A DNA stretch of 64,000 bases from Anaerorhabdus sp964386325 (GTDB lineage Bacteria > Bacillota_I > Bacilli_A > Erysipelotrichales > Erysipelotrichaceae): assembly GCA_964386325.1 (NCBI GenBank), contig CAYLQY010000005.1, positions 81,114 to 145,113 of the forward strand. Reading direction: 5' to 3'. Under the pieces are notes generated by a model. The model was given only the letters and a program-made list of their open reading frames with translations. It made no database searches and was not told where the DNA came from. The position numbers were made by a program, and so were the translations under genes. Below are positions 31,386 through 40,127 of the stretch, one piece after another (position 1 is the first letter of the stretch; each line of letters starts with the position of its first letter).

Positions 31386-32486
31386 TGGAATTATACGAAA
31401 TCACACAAAGCCTAGAAACTTCAAAAGAGAAGTTAATTCAGCTAGGCGACTCTCTTTGACTTACCTAGTAAAAGAGAACTAATAAGTAAAAATGAAGAAT
31501 TGATGCAAGACGAAAATTTTTGGAGTGATCCAAAACGTGCGCAAACAATTATTCAAGAAACCAATGCAACGAAAGATTTAATAGCTCAATATGAGAAATT
31601 GAATGTTCAACATAGTAATCTTCATGAAACAGTAGAAGAAATGAAGAAAACATTTGATGAAGAACTGATGATGGTTGTCGAAGAAGAATATGAAGAATTC
31701 ATTAAGGATTTTGAAAACTTCGAAATTAAGATTTTACTAAGTCATCCCTATGATAAAAATAATGCAATTTTGGAATTACATCCAGGAGCAGGTGGAACAG
31801 AGTCGCAAGACTGGGCTCAAATGTTGTATCGTATGTATTGTCGATGGGCTGAAGATAAAGGCTATAAAGTAACAGTACTTGATTATCAAGATGGTGATGA
31901 AGCTGGAATGAAGTCATGTAGTATCTTAATTGAAGGATACATGGTGTATGGTTATCTTAAAGCTGAAAAAGGTGTTCATCGTTTAGTACGTATATCACCA
32001 TTTGATTCATCGGGAAGAAGGCATACTTCATTTGCTTCGGTAGATATTATGCCCCAATTCAATGATGAAATTGAGATTACAATAGAAGAAAAAGATTTAG
32101 ATATCACAACAATGCGTGCAAGTGGTGCTGGTGGACAACATGTCAATAAAACTGACTCAGCCGTTCGCATGGTGCATAAACCTACAGGTATTATGGTAAC
32201 TTGTCAAACTGAAAGAAGCCAAATACAAAATCGTGAGCATTGTTTGAATATGTTGAAATCCAAACTATATCAACGCATGATTGAAGAACAAGAAGCTAAA
32301 GTAAGTGCGTTAAAAGGTGAACAAAAAGCGATTGAATGGGGATCACAAATTCGCTCATATGTGTTCTGTCCATATACACTAGTAAAAGATCATCGTACTA
32401 ATTGTGAAGAAGGTAATGTTCAAGCAGTTATGGATGGTAAACTAGATGAATTTATTTTTAGTTATTTAAAGAGCCAAATACAATAA
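31385..32486 (+). CDS. prfB: Peptide chain release factor 2, with programmed +1 frameshift
   Basis: The gene starts at 31385 (MELYEITQSLETSKEKLIQLGDSL), meets an in-frame TGA at 31457-31459 within CTT-TGA-C, and continues in the +1 frame from 31458 as DLPSKRELISKN, giving 366 residues, the usual RF2 length. RF2 itself reads TGA, so low RF2 levels favour the shift: classic autoregulation. The SPF tripeptide (RISPFDSSGRR) gives codon recognition; the GGQ at about 249-251 catalyses peptide release. It overlaps secA by one base and ends at a terminator. Confidence 0.95.
31444..31460 (+). promoter_or_regulatory. prfB recoding site
   Basis: The slippery CTTTGAC (31454-31460) is canonical. The upstream stimulatory Shine-Dalgarno-like element is weak: AGGCGA at 31444-31449 in place of AGGGGG, and about one base further from the shift site than in E. 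coli. Confidence 0.85.
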
Positions 32487-32514
32487 AGCACTTTTCATAA
32501 GAAGTGCTTTTTTT
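32485..32514 (+). terminator. Terminator after prfB
   Basis: AAAGCACTT pairs with AAGTGCTTT, then a run of T. The left arm begins within the prfB stop codon. Confidence 0.85.
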
Positions 32515-32551
32515 CAAAAAGTTGGGTACAATAAAGAAAAGGAGATCAACG

Positions 32552-33460
32552 ATGAGAGATACTGAAAAAGTATTAAAGCAGCTTGAAAAATTCATCAAGG
32601 ACAAAAAGATAGACTCTGATGAGGAGTATGAAGCAGCTGTTCAAGAGTTTATGAAATTGCATAATTTAGGAACACCAATTGTTGAAGAAACTTTAGAAAC
32701 AAGGTCAGATTATCTTTTTGAACAAGCACTTGAAGCAGATAATGAAAAAGATGCTTTGAAATTGGTCCATGAAGCATTAAGAGAAAATCCCAACAACTGT
32801 GATGCAAAGATATTTTTAGCAGAGATTGCGGCAAATAATGGTGAAGTACTAGAAGAAGATATAATAAGAATCATTAAAGAAGAACAAGCAAGATTAGTAA
32901 AAGAAGATATTTATAAGGAAGAAAACTTTGGCTATTTTTATGATATTGTAGAGACTCGTTCTTATATACGAGCGAAAGTTTCTTTAATTGAAATATATTT
33001 AAGTAAAGGTCGTTATCAATTAGCACGGCATGAAATGGAAGAAGTTTTGAAGTTGAATGATCATGATAATATGGGTGTGCGTTATCGCCTTTTATCAATT
33101 TACTGTTTTCTAGAAAAAAAAGGTAAAATAAATGCGTTACTCGATAAATACCCAGAAGGTTCGCTTTTGACATGGTTACCTTTATCGGTATATTACTATA
33201 AAACAAAGAATTACTTTTTGTTGGATGAAACATTGAATAAAATGTATGAATATAATAAAAATATTCTAAAGGTAATTCATGGAGCTACAGAGGCTAATAG
33301 TTTCGATATGCTGGAAAATTCCTTTGGTGCATATCAACCAGGAGATATGAATGAGGCAATGATGGTAGTTGAAGGTAACTTATATTTAATTGCCGCAACA
33401 ACCGGATATATCATTTATTTGACGAATTGGAAACCTAGTATAAAAAATAAAGTGAGTTAA
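32552..33460 (+). CDS. Helical-repeat (TPR-like) protein of unknown function
   Basis: 302 residues from the ATG at 32552, which follows AAAAGGAG; the open frame back to 32504 lies in the prfB terminator. Residues 65-230 show TPR-like helical pairs (YLFEQALEADNEKDALKLVHEALRENPNNCDAKIFLAEIA, then SLIEIYLSKGRYQLARHEMEEVLKLNDHD). The C-terminal 60 residues form a compact domain with a hydrophobic end. Similar TPR proteins of this size are found in other Firmicutes, but I know of no assigned role. It is monocistronic between two terminators. Confidence 0.75.
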   Translation: MRDTEKVLKQLEKFIKDKKIDSDEEYEAAVQEFMKLHNLGTPIVEETLETRSDYLFEQALEADNEKDALKLVHEALRENPNNCDAKIFLAEIAANNGEVLEEDIIRIIKEEQARLVKEDIYKEENFGYFYDIVETRSYIRAKVSLIEIYLSKGRYQLARHEMEEVLKLNDHDNMGVRYRLLSIYCFLEKKGKINALLDKYPEGSLLTWLPLSVYYYKTKNYFLLDETLNKMYEYNKNILKVIHGATEANSFDMLENSFGAYQPGDMNEAMMVVEGNLYLIAATTGYIIYLTNWKPSIKNKVS

Positions 33461-33475
33461 ATGTATACATAATAA

Positions 33476-33503
33476 AAGAGCACTTCAATTGAAGTGCTTT
33501 CTT
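33476..33503. terminator. Bidirectional terminator
   Basis: AGCACTTC-aatt-GAAGTGCT (33479-33498) with A-rich and T-rich flanks, between convergent genes. It lies between ATGTATACAT (33461-33470) and TGTATATACA (33504-33513). Confidence 0.8.
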
Positions 33504-33513
33504 TGTATATACA

Positions 33514-34236
33514 TTATTTAGCAGTTTGCAGACGATAACTATATAGGTCACTATTATAGCAAGTTTCGATATACTCAAATGGTATTTCTTCATTATCCAT
33601 TGAACAATGAGTAATGTGACAAACTTTTAAAAGAGCTACATCATCAATTTTAAGTAGTTCTTTTTGTTGTCGAGATGGGGTAATTGCTTTTATTTCCCAG
33701 GTTAAACTAGAACTTTTGATTCCGATACTTTTTAAATACTCATAAAAAGATATATCTAAAGATGAGATATCAATCGCAGGAATAATTTTAGCGGATACAT
33801 AGGTATAACTAATTGCGATAGGAATGCTATTTCCTGTTCGAAGTCGTACAAAGTAATGGATAAAATCATTTTCAGATAAATGCAATTTCTTCATAATATC
33901 AGGAAGTTTACTGGCTTGAATGACTTCATAACTAATGAGTTTTGATCCAGGGGTCATTCCAATTGAGCGCATATCTTCTGAGAAACTGCTATGGGTATAA
34001 ATACTTTTTGCCAAATGTGGTGCTGTAACAAAACTACCTTTTCCAGGAATTCTTTCGATATAGCCAAGTTCTACTAAATGACCGATTGCTTTGTTTACAG
34101 TCATTCTTGAGAAGTTAAACTGCTTACATAACTGTTCTTCAGTCATGATTTGATCGCCAACCTTTAGGTTGTTTTTCTCAATTTCATTTTTAATATAATC
34201 CTCAATTTGACGGTACTTGCTACTTTGGTTTGCCAT
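33514..34236 (-). CDS. GntR-family regulator with UTRA domain
   Basis: 240 residues from the ATG at 34236, served by AGGTGGTG; a longer frame from 34299 has no such site. Winged helix at 1-75 (LCKQFNFSRMTVNKAIGHLVELGYIERIPGKGSFV) and a UTRA effector domain (SIGMTPGSKLISYEV, HYFVRLRTGNSIPIAISYTYV). It is divergent from the PTS/SIS operon at 34408, and TTGTATATACAA operators lie in the shared promoter region. The effector is probably a phosphorylated sugar intermediate of that pathway. A paralogue lies at 42008 and a degenerate one at 40128. Confidence 0.92.
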   Translation of the reverse strand: MANQSSKYRQIEDYIKNEIEKNNLKVGDQIMTEEQLCKQFNFSRMTVNKAIGHLVELGYIERIPGKGSFVTAPHLAKSIYTHSSFSEDMRSIGMTPGSKLISYEVIQASKLPDIMKKLHLSENDFIHYFVRLRTGNSIPIAISYTYVSAKIIPAIDISSLDISFYEYLKSIGIKSSSLTWEIKAITPSRQQKELLKIDDVALLKVCHITHCSMDNEEIPFEYIETCYNSDLYSYRLQTAK

Positions 34237-34303
34237 ATTATGTTTCACCACCTTCTTTAATTCTAAAAGATTACTATCTACAAAGCAAGCATTTGACAAA
34301 AAA

Positions 34304-34390
34304 GTATATACAAATTTTTAATTATATATATAATGTATTAAAAAGATATTGACAATTGTATATACAAAGTAGTAGATTATGTATATACAA
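34304..34390 (+). promoter_or_regulatory. Promoter with three GTATATAC operators
   Basis: TTGACA (34349-34354) and TAGATT (34373-34378), 18 bp apart. A perfect palindrome TTGTATATACAA sits in the spacer (34356-34367); a one-mismatch copy ATGTATATACAA (34379-34390) covers the start site, and a third core GTATATAC (34304-34311) lies toward the divergent regulator gene. The layout predicts tight repression plus autoregulation. Confidence 0.75.
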
Positions 34391-34407
34391 AATAAAAGGG
34401 GTAGAAA

Positions 34408-35067
34408 ATGGTTAAAGCAATACTGTTTGATATGGATGGGACCTTACTTGATACAGAAGGTATTTGGAACAAAGCTTGGACAGCAGTGGAAGAGAAATAT
34501 GGCTTTATGTTTGATCCAAAAGTTAAAGATTCATTTATTGGTATGCCAAAACAAAAGATGCTAGAAATCAAAGATTCTATCATTCCTAGTCATTTAGATT
34601 ATGATGAAATACAAAATTTCAGGGTTGAGTTCTTTCGTGAATATACCGCAAACAATCCAATTGGTGTTAAGCAAGGGGCATTTGAATGCTTGAACTACCT
34701 TAAGGAAAAGGGAATTAAAGCAATTGTTTGTACAAGTACCTATGAAGAGCGTGCTATACCTTGGCTCAAAGATGCAGGACTTTATGAGTATTTCGATGAC
34801 ATTGTAACGGGAGATATTGTTAAAGTGGGTAAACCTAATCCTGAAATCTATGAAATTACAATGAATAAGAATAATCTTCATGCCGATGAATGCATGGCAG
34901 TAGAAGATACAACAGTAGGAGTACTTGCAGCAACAGGAGCAAATTTAAGAACATTCTATATAAAAGACATCCTAGATATTAGTGATGAGGCTTATGGAAG
35001 AATCCATAAACAACTTAATAATCTAGAAGAAATAATCAAAGAAATAGGAGGGGATGAAAATGAATAA
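34408..35067 (+). CDS. HAD-family phosphatase/phosphoglucomutase-like
   Basis: 219 residues of the beta-phosphoglucomutase-like HAD group. Motif I LFDMDGTLLDTEG supplies the nucleophilic aspartate (Asp8) and the acid/base Asp10; motif II is VCTSTYEE; Lys and acidic motifs III/IV are KVGKPNPEIYE and MAVEDTTVG. The cap domain sits between motifs I and II. Members are sugar phosphatases or mutases. It is first in a PTS/SIS operon, so it could dephosphorylate or isomerise a sugar phosphate of that pathway. It overlaps the next gene by 8 nt. Confidence 0.88.
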   Translation: MVKAILFDMDGTLLDTEGIWNKAWTAVEEKYGFMFDPKVKDSFIGMPKQKMLEIKDSIIPSHLDYDEIQNFRVEFFREYTANNPIGVKQGAFECLNYLKEKGIKAIVCTSTYEERAIPWLKDAGLYEYFDDIVTGDIVKVGKPNPEIYEITMNKNNLHADECMAVEDTTVGVLAATGANLRTFYIKDILDISDEAYGRIHKQLNNLEEIIKEIGGDENE

Positions 35068-36157
35068 ACCAAGTTTACTGGGATATATCAATGAACAAGG
35101 TGAAGTACTAAGATATACATTTAGTCAAAGAGCATTGTATTGTAATCCATTAATTGAAGTGTTCAAAAAGAATTCAATCAGAAAAATTTATTTAATTGGA
35201 TCTGGGACAAGTTATAATGCATCAATCGCAATAAAAACATATTTTGAAAAATTCTTAGCAGTTGAAGTAGAGGTTGTAATACCAACAATATTTACAAATT
35301 ATGTAACAATCAATAACAATCAATTATACGCAAAAGAAAATATTTTAGTCATCGGTATCTCGCAATCTGGAACAAGTTATTCAACAGTAAATGCAATGAA
35401 GAAAGCAAAGAGTGAAGGATACACAACAATTGCATTAACTGAAAATGAAGAAAGCTTAATTACGAAAGAAGTTGATCAAGTATTAAAGTTATGTGTTGGG
35501 AAAGAATTAATACCTGTTGAAACAAAAGGGTATACAACAACGTTATTAACTGGATATTGTTGGGCACTTGAACTTGCTTATTCACTTGAACGAATGAATA
35601 AAGAGGATTATCAAACACGTGTTCAAAAAATTGAAAAGATGTTGAATAATTTCGAAAAATATTTAGATGAAGTTAATGTATGGTATCAAAAAAATAGTGA
35701 AGAATTAATTCAAATGGAACATGGTCATGTAGCTGCGTATGGTTCAAATACATGTACTGCAATAGAAGCAGAACTAAAAATATATGAGACATTTAAGCGA
35801 CCAATTCATGCCTATGAACTTGAAGAGTTAATTCACGGACCACAAATGGCATTCAATAATAAAACCTTTGTTTATATAGTGGCATCGAATGAAAAAGAAA
35901 TTGAGAGAATACCACTCTTTCAAAACTGGTTTAAAGAGAATGAAGTTACAGAGCACTTATTTATTATCACAACTGAAGATATAGCGTTATCTGAAAAAGA
36001 TTTGAAATTCAATACGGAAGTATTTAATGAGTTAAGTCAACTTGTGTTTACATTACCTTTCCAAATTATTGCGGCAAAGAATAGTGAAAGAGTTGGCTAT
36101 GATACAAGTGTTAGACCACTAAGAAGAAAAGCATTTGCACACGAGTATAAGGAGTAA
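35060..36157 (+). CDS. SIS-domain sugar-phosphate isomerase/deglycase-like protein
   Basis: 365 residues from the ATG at 35060 (AGGAGGGG upstream). Two SIS domains as in GlmS isomerase and the Frl/Gfr deglycases: IYLIGSGTSYNASIA and VIGISQSGTSYSTVNAMKKA hold the phosphosugar. The C-terminal ELEELIHGPQMAF carries the family Glu and His catalytic pair. No glutaminase domain is present, so it cannot be GlmS. Salmonella mannose-PTS operons (gfr) use such proteins to split glucoselysine-6-phosphate. Deglycase, deaminase or isomerase activity are all possible here. Confidence 0.85.
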   Translation: MNKPSLLGYINEQGEVLRYTFSQRALYCNPLIEVFKKNSIRKIYLIGSGTSYNASIAIKTYFEKFLAVEVEVVIPTIFTNYVTINNNQLYAKENILVIGISQSGTSYSTVNAMKKAKSEGYTTIALTENEESLITKEVDQVLKLCVGKELIPVETKGYTTTLLTGYCWALELAYSLERMNKEDYQTRVQKIEKMLNNFEKYLDEVNVWYQKNSEELIQMEHGHVAAYGSNTCTAIEAELKIYETFKRPIHAYELEELIHGPQMAFNNKTFVYIVASNEKEIERIPLFQNWFKENEVTEHLFIITTEDIALSEKDLKFNTEVFNELSQLVFTLPFQIIAAKNSERVGYDTSVRPLRRKAFAHEYKE

Positions 36158-36161
36158 AGAG

Positions 36162-36566
36162 ATGAACTATTTTGTAATCGCAACCCATTCAACATATGCA
36201 GAAGGTTTATACAATGCAATCAAGTTTTTCAAAAGTGATTGTGACAACGTAAGATATATCAATGCCTATGTAGAAGATCAAGAATTTGAAAAATGCTTCA
36301 GAAATACGATTGAGGATATCAAACAAGAAAATTTAATTGTGCTTACTGATATGGCAGGAGGAAGTGTTAATCAGGTAGTTACAAATATTTCACAAGAATA
36401 CAATTACAAAATTGTGACAGGAGTAAATTTACCTTTACTTCTAGAGTTAATGTTTAATCCAAATGATTTAACGATTGAAGATCTTCGTATGAGTGTAGAA
36501 AATGCGAAGGAACAATTAATGGTGATTGAAGAGTTTAAAGATGATGAATCATCAGATGAACTTTAA
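36162..36566 (+). CDS. PTS mannose-family EIIA
   Basis: 134 residues from the ATG at 36162 with AAGGAG upstream. MNYFVIATHSTYAEGLYNAI is the EIIA-Man start with the phosphohistidine His9; VLTDMAGGSVNQVV and GVNLPLLLELM are also typical. A free EIIA, not fused to EIIB. It may also feed the second mannose-class PTS at 43055-45157, which has no EIIA. The acidic C-terminal tail (EEFKDDESSDEL) is common in this family. Confidence 0.92.
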   Translation: MNYFVIATHSTYAEGLYNAIKFFKSDCDNVRYINAYVEDQEFEKCFRNTIEDIKQENLIVLTDMAGGSVNQVVTNISQEYNYKIVTGVNLPLLLELMFNPNDLTIEDLRMSVENAKEQLMVIEEFKDDESSDEL

Positions 36567-36587
36567 TAAAAAGAAAGGAGGAAAATT

Positions 36588-37094
36588 ATGATTTTAATGG
36601 TAAGAGCAGATGACCGACTTATTCATGGAATGGTAGCGGTATCGTGGACATCACATCTTAAACCAGAAACTATTTTGGTGGCTAATGATGGTGTGGCGGC
36701 AGATTCATTTAAATTAATGACAATGAAAATGGCAAAACCAGCAGGTGTTAATCTAGTTATCAAATCGAAAGATGATTCAATTAAGGCTTTAAATAATCCA
36801 ATAAACGATAGAAAGAAAATTTTCTTAGTAACAGAAACAGTAGAAGATGCCCTCTATATTTATGAAAGAGTAGAAGGCAAATTCAAAAGTTTAAATGTTG
36901 GAACTGCTGGTGTTAACAAGAAACCAGGAGAGCAATATTATCCAACATTACCTCAAGTATTCATGACCGTTGAAGAATTTGAATCTGCAAAGAAAATGGC
37001 AAATGAGGGTGTAGAAATATTTGCCCAAATTACGCCAACAAGAGAACGCATGGATTTTAAGGATATTGAGAAAATTTTTAATACACATAAATAA
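36588..37094 (+). CDS. PTS mannose/fructose/sorbose-family EIIB
   Basis: 168 residues. The phosphohistidine is His13 in VRADDRLIHGMVAVSW. The later VGTAGVNKKPGEQYYP and FAQITPTRERMDF are usual for the family. AAGGAGG precedes the ATG. It transfers phosphate from EIIA to the sugar taken up by EIIC/EIID encoded next. Confidence 0.93.
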   Translation: MILMVRADDRLIHGMVAVSWTSHLKPETILVANDGVAADSFKLMTMKMAKPAGVNLVIKSKDDSIKALNNPINDRKKIFLVTETVEDALYIYERVEGKFKSLNVGTAGVNKKPGEQYYPTLPQVFMTVEEFESAKKMANEGVEIFAQITPTRERMDFKDIEKIFNTHK

Positions 37095-37115
37095 AAGAAA
37101 GAAGAGGGAGAATTT

Positions 37116-37883
37116 ATGTTACAAGGATTTTTAGTAGCAGCAGTTTCAGCACTAATTTATCTTGAGAGTCGTATTGGTGGTCAACATATGCTTGATCGTC
37201 CAATCATTATCGGACCAGTTGTTGGTTTGATTATGGGTGACTTCCAAGCAGGTTTATTCATTGGGGGACAATTAGAATTAGTATGGATGGGTTTAGTAGG
37301 AATTGGAACTTCAACGCCACCAGATGTTGTTGTTGGATCAGCATTAGCAACAGCATTAGCGATTAAAACAGGTGCAACTTACGAAACAACTTTAGCACTT
37401 GCAATTCCAATTGCATTATTAGCACAATTAGTATCAATTGGTGTTTGTATTTTAAATACTGCATTTGCACATAGAGCCGATGCTTGTGCAGATAAAGCTG
37501 ATTATCGAGGTGTAGAAGTTTCTAACTGGTTAGGAACTGGCTTATACTTTATTTCTAAATTTGCAATGATTTTTCTTGGTTTCTTAATTGGTGGTGATGT
37601 AATTACAGGATTTGTAAACATGATACCAGAAGTAATTAAATTAGGATTAGCTCAATCAGGAAACTTATTACCTGCATTAGGGGTAGCTATGTTAATTCAA
37701 TTAACATTTGATAAAAAATTTGGAGCATTCTTATTCTTAGGATTTGCACTTGTGGCATTCTTAAATATCAGTACAATTGGAGCAGCTTTCATTGGTGTAA
37801 TTGCAGCCTATGTATATTACCAATTAGCTGGCAACAATCGTTCAAATACACCATTAATAAGTGATGAAAGTGAGGAACTATAA
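37116..37883 (+). CDS. PTS mannose-family EIIC
   Basis: 255 residues, about seven membrane segments. GPVVGLIMGDFQAGLFIGGQLELVWMG is the conserved substrate-channel motif of ManY/SorA. AGAGGGAG precedes the ATG. EIID begins 1 nt after the stop (37885), so the two membrane subunits are coupled. It is paralogous to the EIIC at 43055. Confidence 0.93.
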   Translation: MLQGFLVAAVSALIYLESRIGGQHMLDRPIIIGPVVGLIMGDFQAGLFIGGQLELVWMGLVGIGTSTPPDVVVGSALATALAIKTGATYETTLALAIPIALLAQLVSIGVCILNTAFAHRADACADKADYRGVEVSNWLGTGLYFISKFAMIFLGFLIGGDVITGFVNMIPEVIKLGLAQSGNLLPALGVAMLIQLTFDKKFGAFLFLGFALVAFLNISTIGAAFIGVIAAYVYYQLAGNNRSNTPLISDESEEL

Positions 37884-37884
37884 A

Positions 37885-38703
37885 ATGACAGTCGCAAAGA
37901 AATTATCAAAGAAAACATTAAGTAGAGTATTCAACCGTCACTATCAATTGCTTGGTTGTTTCAACTATGAACGTCAAATGTCTACAGGTTATTCATGGAC
38001 AATGATGCCTGCGATGAGAGAATTATATGGTGATAATCCCGAAAAAATGAAAGAAGGAGTTAAACGTCACCTTGAATTCTTCAACTGTGCTACAACACCT
38101 TCACCATTCATCATTGGTATTACTTGTGCAATGGAAGAACAATATGCTAGTGCTGAAGAAGGTACCTTTGATCCAACATCAATCAACTCAGTTAAAGCAG
38201 CATTAATGGGGCCTCTTGCAGGTATTGGTGATAGCTTTTTCTGGGGAACATTCCGTGTTATGGGAGTTGGTATTGGAGCACCGCTAGCGGTTGCGGGTAA
38301 TGTGCTTGGACCAATTCTATATTTCTTAATCAATGTTATTCCATCAGAAATCGTACGTCGTTATGGCTTCAAAATTGGTTATGAGGGTGGATCAGGCTTC
38401 TTAACTAAGATTTCTCAAGATGGAACTTTAGATAAACTTACAGAAGCAGCACGTATTATGGGTCTTGTCGTAATTGGTGCAATGATTGCGTCAATGGTTA
38501 AAGTAAATATTATTTCTGTTATCAACATTAATGGTGCAGAAGTTATATTACAAGATATGATTAATGCAATTTGTCCTAAACTATTACCATTGTTGTTAAC
38601 ATTTGGTTGTTATGGATTGTTACAAAAGAAAGTTTCAGGAACTACGATTATGCTTGGCTTACTTGTGCTTGGTGTTATCGGGGTTTGGATTGGATTACTT
38701 TAA
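37885..38703 (+). CDS. PTS mannose-family EIID
   Basis: 272 residues from the ATG at 37885; the frame extends to 37861 within EIIC. FNYERQMSTGYSWTMMPAM and ALMGPLAGIGDSFFWGTFRV are EIID signatures. A largely cytoplasmic N-terminal half is followed by C-terminal membrane segments. It works with EIIC as the sugar channel. Confidence 0.93.
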   Translation: MTVAKKLSKKTLSRVFNRHYQLLGCFNYERQMSTGYSWTMMPAMRELYGDNPEKMKEGVKRHLEFFNCATTPSPFIIGITCAMEEQYASAEEGTFDPTSINSVKAALMGPLAGIGDSFFWGTFRVMGVGIGAPLAVAGNVLGPILYFLINVIPSEIVRRYGFKIGYEGGSGFLTKISQDGTLDKLTEAARIMGLVVIGAMIASMVKVNIISVININGAEVILQDMINAICPKLLPLLLTFGCYGLLQKKVSGTTIMLGLLVLGVIGVWIGLL

Positions 38704-38730
38704 TAGTTAAGAAAGCAGAGGGAAGATTTT

Positions 38731-39456
38731 ATGAATAAAAATGAGATTATTGAAAGTTTAAAAGATGGATTAATTGTATCTTGTCAAGCAGTTCCAGGAG
38801 AACCTCACTACATGGAAGGTATCACTGTTAAATTTGCAGAATGCGCAGATTGGGCCGGTGCTGCAGGATTAAGAGTTAATTCACCAGAAGATATCAAAGC
38901 GATAAAAGAAAAAGTAAATTTACCAATTGTAGGTATTTGGAAAATTGATCGTAACATTAAAGATGTTTACTTAACACCAAATCTTGATGCTGCAAAAGCA
39001 GTATGGGAAGCAGGTGCAGAAATTATCGCAGTACAAGCTACTAATCACTTACGTGATGATGGAAAACTTTCATATGAAACCATTAAAGAAATCAAAGAAA
39101 ATCTTCCCGATGCTTTGATATTCGCAGATATCGCAACAGCTGAAGATGCGAAAATTGCAGCAAGCTATGGTGCTGATTTTGTAGCACCAACTTTAGCGGG
39201 CTATACAAAAGCAGGACACTTCAATAAAGTAGAAATTAAAGATACTCCTGATTTTAATTTGTTAAGAGATATTGTGGATGCAGTAAAAGGTACAACGACA
39301 AAAGTCATTATGGAAGGTAAAGTCTCAACACCGGAGATTGCAGTTCAATGTTTATACATGGGTGCACATGCAGTTGTAGTTGGTAATGCTATAACACGCC
39401 CACACATAACTGCTAAACGATTTGTGAGAACACTAAACCGTTTCCATGGAGAATAA
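38731..39456 (+). CDS. nanE: N-acetylmannosamine-6-phosphate 2-epimerase
   Basis: 241 residues, NanE-type TIM barrel: LIVSCQAVPGEPHYMEGI at the start, the GLRVNSPEDIKAIK loop, LPIVGIWKID (catalytic Lys), and the phosphate site EGKVSTPEIAVQCLYMGAHAVVVGNAITRP. It interconverts ManNAc-6-phosphate and GlcNAc-6-phosphate. No nanA, nanK, nagA or nagB is in the window, so the PTS rather than a kinase would supply its substrate. This points to an N-acetylated amino sugar as cargo. Its stop overlaps the next gene by 11 nt. Confidence 0.92.
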   Translation: MNKNEIIESLKDGLIVSCQAVPGEPHYMEGITVKFAECADWAGAAGLRVNSPEDIKAIKEKVNLPIVGIWKIDRNIKDVYLTPNLDAAKAVWEAGAEIIAVQATNHLRDDGKLSYETIKEIKENLPDALIFADIATAEDAKIAASYGADFVAPTLAGYTKAGHFNKVEIKDTPDFNLLRDIVDAVKGTTTKVIMEGKVSTPEIAVQCLYMGAHAVVVGNAITRPHITAKRFVRTLNRFHGE

Positions 39457-40126
39457 CGTAGGTATATTAGTACTCGTCGTTGTTGGTTGTATTGGAGGTA
39501 GTGTCATTTATAAAAAATGGATTACAGATGATACATTAAAAAAGCTCTACAAATTTAAAATGGAGAGAAATACCGAAGAATTTATAAAGTTATTGAACTC
39601 TCCCTATTTAAAATTTAATTTTTCAAAGTTTACATTGTATTGGATGCAACTTGGTTATTTCTTAGACTATAAAATGACAAAAGAAGTTGAAGAAACATTT
39701 CGTCAACACGATGCTATTAAAATGACAAGTGATGAACAAGCCACGGTATATTTTAGAATGTATACATATTACATTGAAATAAATCAAATACAAAAAGCAG
39801 AAGCACTATACAATGTTTTGAATGATTGTATTCAGTCAAGTAAAGATTCGAAAATCAATGCACTTGAAAAAGAAGTGAATCAATTGAAAATAGTTTACTG
39901 TGATAAAGATAGTACACAAATTGAAAAAATAAAAGAGGACATAGAATCTTGTGTTGATGATGAATTAAAATCAGTAGGATATTTTAGGATTGCTAAACTT
40001 TACCACTATCAAGGAAGTGAAGCAGAGGTAAATAATTATCTACAACTTGCCATCGATAAAACAAGAATTGAAGTAAATAAAGAATCATTAGAAGCGATGA
40101 AGAAAGACCATAAAAAACTCGACTAA
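39446..40126 (+). CDS. Unknown membrane-anchored helical protein
   Basis: 226 residues. One N-terminal membrane segment (VGILVLVVVGCIGGSVIY, about residues 4-22) is followed by a long helical soluble domain with TPR-like pairs (YFRMYTYYIEINQIQKAEALYNVL; YFRIAKLYHYQGSEAEVNNYLQLAI). It overlaps nanE by 11 nt and precedes the UTRA protein by 1 nt, so it is clearly part of the operon. No family recognised. With an N-in or N-out orientation unclear, the domain probably stays cytoplasmic and scaffolds a membrane partner. Confidence 0.75.
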   Translation: MENNVGILVLVVVGCIGGSVIYKKWITDDTLKKLYKFKMERNTEEFIKLLNSPYLKFNFSKFTLYWMQLGYFLDYKMTKEVEETFRQHDAIKMTSDEQATVYFRMYTYYIEINQIQKAEALYNVLNDCIQSSKDSKINALEKEVNQLKIVYCDKDSTQIEKIKEDIESCVDDELKSVGYFRIAKLYHYQGSEAEVNNYLQLAIDKTRIEVNKESLEAMKKDHKKLD

Positions 40127-40127
40127 T

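Noticed and set aside
31457..31459. In-frame stop suggesting a broken prfB
   Set aside because: It is the programmed CTTTGAC shift site; the +1 frame gives a full-length RF2 with SPF and GGQ.
31500..31502. ATG as the start of prfB
   Set aside because: It would drop 38 conserved N-terminal residues and has no ribosome site.
11869..34390. One regulon joining GTGGTATATACCAC at 11869 and the GTATATAC sites at 34304-34390
   Set aside because: They share only the AT-rich core; the outer bases TGG/CCA and TT/AA differ, and each region has its own GntR gene.
35060..36157. GlmS glucosamine-fructose-6-phosphate aminotransferase
   Set aside because: The glutaminase domain is absent; only the two SIS domains are present.
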